From positions 62,001 to 126,000 of the forward strand of contig QHBT01000035.1 in the NCBI GenBank assembly GCA_003244185.1: 64,000 nt of DNA, written 5' to 3'. The position numbers were made by a program, and so were the translations under genes. The notes beneath the pieces were generated by a model. That model searched no databases. It was not told where the DNA came from and was given only the letters and a program-made list of their open reading frames with translations. This stretch comes from Candidatus Dormiibacter spiritus. Lineage in GTDB: Bacteria > Chloroflexota > Dormibacteria > Dormibacterales > Dormibacteraceae. Position 1 is the first letter of the stretch. Every line of letters starts with the position of its first letter. Shown here one piece after another: positions 60,481-64,000 of the stretch.

Positions 60481-60758
60481 AGCGGAGAGAGCCGCAGAGA
60501 ACCTGTGTGGCCTGCCGCCAGGAGGCCGGAAAGCGGGGTCTCATCCGGCTGGTGCGCCTACCGGACGGCACCGCCGGGTATGACGCCGGCGGTCGGGCCC
60601 CGGGCCGGGGCGCCTACCTGCACCCGGAGCAGGATTGCCTAGCCCAAGCCCGCAAGCGCCGGGCCTTGGAGCGAGCGCTCAAGGCCAGAGTGGACGAGGT
60701 CCTCTGGCAGACTTTGGCAGTCGTCAGCCAGGTAGCTGAAGGTGGAGGAGTGAAGTGA
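60477..60758 (+). CDS. YlxR-family (DUF448) RNA-binding protein
   Basis: 93 residues. RREPQRTCVACRQEAGKRGL and IRLVRLPDG, then GRAPGRGAYLHPEQDCLAQA, are diagnostic. ATG 60477 overlaps nusA. YlxR proteins are small nucleoid or RNA-associated proteins, and some regulate transcription. An LLM oxidoreductase gene separates it from infB. Confidence 0.92.
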   Translation: MKRREPQRTCVACRQEAGKRGLIRLVRLPDGTAGYDAGGRAPGRGAYLHPEQDCLAQARKRRALERALKARVDEVLWQTLAVVSQVAEGGGVK

Positions 60759-61732
60759 GCCGAGAGGTGAAGTATGGCGTCTTCGTGCCCCAGGGCTGGA
60801 AGCTGGAGTTCGTCGACCTGAAGGACCCCATCGAGCAGTACGAGACAATGGTTCGCTGCGCTCAGGAAGCCGAGCGAGCTGGTTACGACTCGCTCTGGCT
60901 CTTCGACCACTTCCACACAGTGCCGACCCCGGAGTTGGAGTCCACCTTTGAGTGCTGGACCAGCATGGCGGGCCTGGCGAGGGACACCAAGACCATCAGG
61001 CTGGGCCAGATGGTCACCTGCAACAGCTACCGACCGCCCTCACTGCTGGCCAAGATGTCCAGCTGCATCGATGTGATGAGCCACGGCCGGCTCATCGTCG
61101 GCATCGGCGCCGGCTGGTATGAGCACGAGTACAACGCCTATGGCTATCAGTTCGGCGAGATGCCCAACCGGCTCCGGATGCTGCGCGAGTCGGTCCAGGT
61201 CCTGCATGCGATGTGGACCGAGCCCAGGGTCAGCTTCGAAGGCCGCTTCTATCAAGTCAGGGGAGCCATCAACCAACCGAAGCCTGTCCAGAAGCCGCAT
61301 CCTCCGCTCTGGATCGGCGGGGGCGGCGAGAAGGTCACCCTGAAGCTGGTAGCTCAGTACGGCGAGGCCTGCAACATCGGGACGACGCCGGAGGTGGTCC
61401 GCCACAAGCTGGACGTCCTGCGCCGGCACTGCGAAACAGTCGGCCGGAACTACGACGAGATCATCAAGTCCAGCCACTCGCCGGTGATCCTGGGCGATGA
61501 GGCGGAGGTGCGCCGAGTCTGGGAGCAGACTGCCCGGCAGACGGGGGCTGACGATGCGACCATGCGCAACAACTTCCCCTGCCAGGGCACTGCCGAGCAG
61601 GTCGCCGAGCATCTGTCAGGCCTGCTCGATGCGGGCGTCGACTACCTCCTGGTCTCGATGCCCAACGCCTACGAGGGGGAGATCATCCAGCGCGTGGCCG
61701 AAGAGGTGCTGCCACTGCTTCGCCGGCGCTGA
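60755..61732 (+). CDS. LLM-class F420-type oxidoreductase
   Basis: 325 residues of the luciferase-like monooxygenase fold. FGVFVPQ-type start (VKYGVFVPQGW), SLWLFDHFHT, GRLIVGIGAGWYEHEYNAYG, and PPLWIGGGGEKVTLKLVAQY fit the F420-dependent subgroup. GTG 60755 overlaps ylxR, with a GGTGGAGGAG site. It is an unusual insertion in the nusA-ylxR-infB block. Substrate unknown; whether the cofactor is F420 or FMN is inferred from family patterns. Confidence 0.85.
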   Translation: MSREVKYGVFVPQGWKLEFVDLKDPIEQYETMVRCAQEAERAGYDSLWLFDHFHTVPTPELESTFECWTSMAGLARDTKTIRLGQMVTCNSYRPPSLLAKMSSCIDVMSHGRLIVGIGAGWYEHEYNAYGYQFGEMPNRLRMLRESVQVLHAMWTEPRVSFEGRFYQVRGAINQPKPVQKPHPPLWIGGGGEKVTLKLVAQYGEACNIGTTPEVVRHKLDVLRRHCETVGRNYDEIIKSSHSPVILGDEAEVRRVWEQTARQTGADDATMRNNFPCQGTAEQVAEHLSGLLDAGVDYLLVSMPNAYEGEIIQRVAEEVLPLLRRR

Positions 61733-61749
61733 GCCTGGGCGGGCCGAGA

Positions 61750-61776
61750 TTGGCAGGGCCCTTGGTCGGGCATAAT
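61750..61776 (+). promoter_or_regulatory. Promoter upstream of infB
   Basis: TTGGCA (61750-61755) and CATAAT (61771-61776) separated by 15 bp, each one base from the consensus. Expected start is about 61783, a few nucleotides before the 5' arm of the 14-bp inverted repeat at 61788. Confidence 0.6.
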
Positions 61777-61787
61777 CAACTGTTCTC

Positions 61788-61984
61788 AGTGTCCTGTCTC
61801 AAAAATTCGTCGGCATCCTGCGGCTCCAGACGACGATGCGTGCGTCATGGGGCCCGTACCGTCGTCGTCACGCATCTAAGATGCGTTCCTCCTAGTTCCA
61901 CCCCTTCCTGCGCCTCCTCGCCTGGACCGGCAGCCTCCGGCTGCCTGCCACAATCTGCTCGCCGAACCTCTGAGACAGGACACT
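61788..61984 (+). promoter_or_regulatory. infB leader: 197-bp inverted-repeat element with competing hairpins
   Basis: AGTGTCCTGTCTCA (61788-61801) is the exact reverse complement of TGAGACAGGACACT (61971-61984), just before ATG 61987; the match continues imperfectly for about 11 more bases. The 3' arm contains the infB ribosome-binding site (AGGA 61977-61980). Between the arms, CACGCATC (61869-61876) can pair with GATGCGTG (61835-61842) or, as ACGCATC, with GATGCGT (61880-61886); the two are mutually exclusive. GACGACG (61829-61835) can also pair with CGTCGTC (61863-61869). A stable GGCAGCC-TCC-GGCTGCC hairpin (61929-61945) follows. It could be a translational switch or a MITE-like insertion that now serves as leader. 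Confidence 0.65.
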
Positions 61985-61986
61985 AG

Positions 61987-63969
61987 ATGAAAGCACACGA
62001 ACTCGCGCGCGAACTGAACATCAGCCACAAGGAGCTGCTCAACTTCCTCCAGCAGCGCCGGCTGACGCGCAACCCGTCGGCTCCGCTGATGCCGAAGGCG
62101 ATCGACGCCGCCCGGGGCCAGTTCCGCACCACCAGCACGGCTTCGCGGCCGGTTCCTGTCAACGGCGAACGCACCATTGTGCTGCCACCCGCGATCACGG
62201 TGAAGGATCTCGCCGACAAGCTGGCAGTGGCGCCGCCTGAGATCATCAAGAAGCTGCTTCAGAGCGGCGTCATGGCGACGTTGAACCAGGCGCTGGACTA
62301 CGGCACCGCCGAGATCGTGGCCGACGACTTCGGCTACAAGGTCGAGCCGATCGCCTCCGAGGACCTGGTCCAGACCGAGGCCGAGGGCGGCGGCGGCGAG
62401 GTCACCACCACCCGGGAAGAATTGTTCTCGGTCGAGCACGAGGACCCCGCGAAGCTGCGCGAGAGGTCACCGATAGTCACCGTGCTGGGGCACGTCGACC
62501 ACGGCAAGACCTCAATCCTCGACGCCATTCGCAAGACCGACGTGGCCGGCGGCGAGGCGGGCGGCATCACCCAGCGGATAGGCGCCTACAAGGTGCAGAC
62601 GGCCGAGGGCGGGAAGGTGGTCTTCATCGACACTCCAGGTCATGAAGCCTTTACAGCCATGCGGGCGCGGGGCGCCTCTGTCACCGACGTGGCGGTGCTG
62701 GTGGTCGCCGCCGACGATGGAGTGATGCCGCAGACAGTCGAGGCCATTCAGCACGCCCGCGCTGCGGACGTGCCCATCGTGGTGGCCATCAACAAGATCG
62801 ACAAGGACAACGCCAATGTGGATCGAGTTCACGCCGAGCTGGCCGAGCAGGGCCTGGTCACCCGCCACTACGGTGGCGAGCACGAATGCGTGCACGTTTC
62901 GGCCCGCACGGGGGAGGGACTGGCCGACCTCCTCACCACCATCCTGCTCTCCAGCGAGATCCTGGACCTGAAGGCCAATCCCGATCGACCGGCCTTGGGA
63001 ACTGTCGTGGACGCCAACCTGGAGCGGGGCCGCGGCCCCGTGGCCACCATCCTGGTCCAGAACGGCACCTTGAAGATCGGCGATCCCTTCGTTTGCGGCC
63101 ACATCTACGGCCGCGTCCGCGCGCTGAGCAACGACCGCGGGGAATCCGTGATCGAGGCCGGGCCGGCCACGCCTGTGCTGGTGAGCGGACTCTCCGAGGT
63201 ACCCAGCGCCGGCGACATTTTCCAGGTGGCGGGTTCCGAGAAGACAGTGCGCCAGATCGCTCTCGCCAAGCTGCAGGACAAGCGCGCCCAGGAGGCGGCC
63301 GTCAGCGGCACGCCCCGGATCACGCTGGAAGAGCTGGCGCGTAGGGCCAAGGAAGGCGAGGTCAGGGATCTCAACCTGGTGGTCAAGGCCGATGCGCATG
63401 GCACCCTGGAAGCGGTCCTCAGCGCACTGCAGAAGATCGCGGACCCGGTCGTCAACATCAAGGTGGTCGGCCAGGGTGTCGGTCCCGTAAGCGAGCCCGA
63501 CGTGCTGCTGGCAGGGGTATCCAGCGCCATCATCCTGGGCTTCAACATCAAGAGCACCCCCGCGTCCGAGCGGGCGGCGGAGCGCGAAAAGGTCGAGATC
63601 CGCTACTACGACGTGATCTACCAACTGACCGAGGACGTGGAGCGGGCGGCCAAGGGCCTGCGCGAGCCCACCTACCGACAGGTTCGCGAGGGCAGGTTGG
63701 AGGTGGTCATGCCGATCAGGATCCCTCGGCTCGGACTCATCGCCGGCTGCCGCGTGGCCGAGGGCAAGGTTTCTCGAGACGGCCTCGCCAAGGTGCTGCG
63801 CGGCCGCGAGCAGGTCTGGGAAGGAAAAATCAATTCGCTCAAGCACTACAAGGACGACGTGAGGGAGATGGCTGAGGGCCAGGAGTGCGGTGTAGGCCTC
63901 GTGGGCTTCGACGCTTTCCAAGCTGGGGACGTGCTGGAGACCTATCGGCTCGAACTGGAAGAGATCTAG
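61987..63969 (+). CDS. infB: Translation initiation factor IF-2
   Basis: 660 residues, a short form: two IF2N-type helical modules (about 1-45 and 70-120) without the long charged spacer. The G domain has [39 protein letters not shown] and [12 protein letters not shown], followed by domains II-IV ending at [17 protein letters not shown]. It delivers initiator tRNA to the 30S. ATG 61987 is preceded by AGGACACTAG, buried in the inverted-repeat arm. The last 31 bases of the window after the stop show nothing. Confidence 0.97.
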   Translation: MKAHELARELNISHKELLNFLQQRRLTRNPSAPLMPKAIDAARGQFRTTSTASRPVPVNGERTIVLPPAITVKDLADKLAVAPPEIIKKLLQSGVMATLNQALDYGTAEIVADDFGYKVEPIASEDLVQTEAEGGGGEVTTTREELFSVEHEDPAKLRERSPIVTVLGHVDHGKTSILDAIRKTDVAGGEAGGITQRIGAYKVQTAEGGKVVFIDTPGHEAFTAMRARGASVTDVAVLVVAADDGVMPQTVEAIQHARAADVPIVVAINKIDKDNANVDRVHAELAEQGLVTRHYGGEHECVHVSARTGEGLADLLTTILLSSEILDLKANPDRPALGTVVDANLERGRGPVATILVQNGTLKIGDPFVCGHIYGRVRALSNDRGESVIEAGPATPVLVSGLSEVPSAGDIFQVAGSEKTVRQIALAKLQDKRAQEAAVSGTPRITLEELARRAKEGEVRDLNLVVKADAHGTLEAVLSALQKIADPVVNIKVVGQGVGPVSEPDVLLAGVSSAIILGFNIKSTPASERAAEREKVEIRYYDVIYQLTEDVERAAKGLREPTYRQVREGRLEVVMPIRIPRLGLIAGCRVAEGKVSRDGLAKVLRGREQVWEGKINSLKHYKDDVREMAEGQECGVGLVGFDAFQAGDVLETYRLELEEI

Positions 63970-64000
63970 TGGCCGTGTCCGGTTGCCCGGACGCAAACGC

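Noticed and set aside
1-64000. CRISPR arrays, rRNA genes, tRNA genes, prophage
   Set aside because: None seen on either strand by reading; the baseplate-J-like gene is not accompanied by phage genes.

Overview
This is a high-GC bacterial chromosome segment dominated by core housekeeping genes. Every intact gene I can support lies on the plus strand. The only minus-strand coding trace is a dead transposase. Adjacent genes overlap tightly: at 22 junctions the start codon of the next gene sits inside the stop codon of the previous one (NTGA overlaps). The gene set points to a deep-branching Terrabacteria-type organism: a FtsA/PilM-like protein beside a baseplate-J-like protein of the kind common in Chloroflexota, a SigB-type stress operon, Asp23 and YrzB-like proteins, an F420-type oxidoreductase, an Arg32-type EF-P and a probably non-discriminating AspRS. 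My best guess is Dormibacterota or a Chloroflexota relative. That is an inference from gene content; no rRNA or tRNA gene was seen to confirm it.

Layout. 1-4488: end of a Rel/SpoT stringent-response enzyme, a metallo-beta-lactamase-fold hydrolase, hisS and aspS. 4486-6995: a candidate structured RNA, then an envelope/stress operon (small membrane protein, DUF948, YtxH, RsbW-like anti-sigma, SigB-type sigma). 7249-19012: alaS, a PilM/FtsA-like protein, a baseplate-J-like protein, ruvX, a YrzB-like protein, mltG, the shikimate genes aroE/aroK/aroB/aroQ with a prepilin peptidase and a PH-domain protein, and efp. 19266-21005: a stand-alone isocitrate dehydrogenase kinase/phosphatase (aceK). 21063-32797: Asp23, nusB, xseB, a PAP2-like protein, tlyA, nadK, recN, a truncated panE-like remnant, scpA/scpB, rluB, cmk, plsC, dinG and rsmI. 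32847-49007: metG, tatD, rsmA, an MFS exporter, thrS, infC-rpmI-rplT, rlmB, pheS/pheT, tyrS, yebC and ruvCAB.

49008-56557 is an accessory island between ruvB and secD, visibly richer in A/T. It contains an internally deleted IS256-family element, then a small cassette: a MauE-like redox membrane protein, a MauD-like protein that has lost its CxxC cysteines, and a 90-residue precursor whose last 39 residues hold 12 cysteines with a repeated CYD(N)C(C) motif. A terminator-like hairpin follows, then a 1045-residue FtsX-like permease and two ABC ATPases, the first with a C-terminal AbrB-like extension. This is the best candidate for an undescribed system. 56558-63969 returns to core genes: secD/secF, rimP-nusA-ylxR, an LLM oxidoreductase and infB, the last preceded by a 197-bp inverted-repeat element that contains its ribosome-binding site.

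Two expression features recur. First, a dozen operon-leading genes have a TANNNT box 6-11 nt before the start codon and no Shine-Dalgarno sequence, suggesting leaderless transcription. Second, aroK, rluB, rsmA and the panE remnant appear to start with CTG in CTGA overlaps, and infC (IF3) has no ATG/GTG/TTG at its conserved N-terminus and probably starts at ATC.
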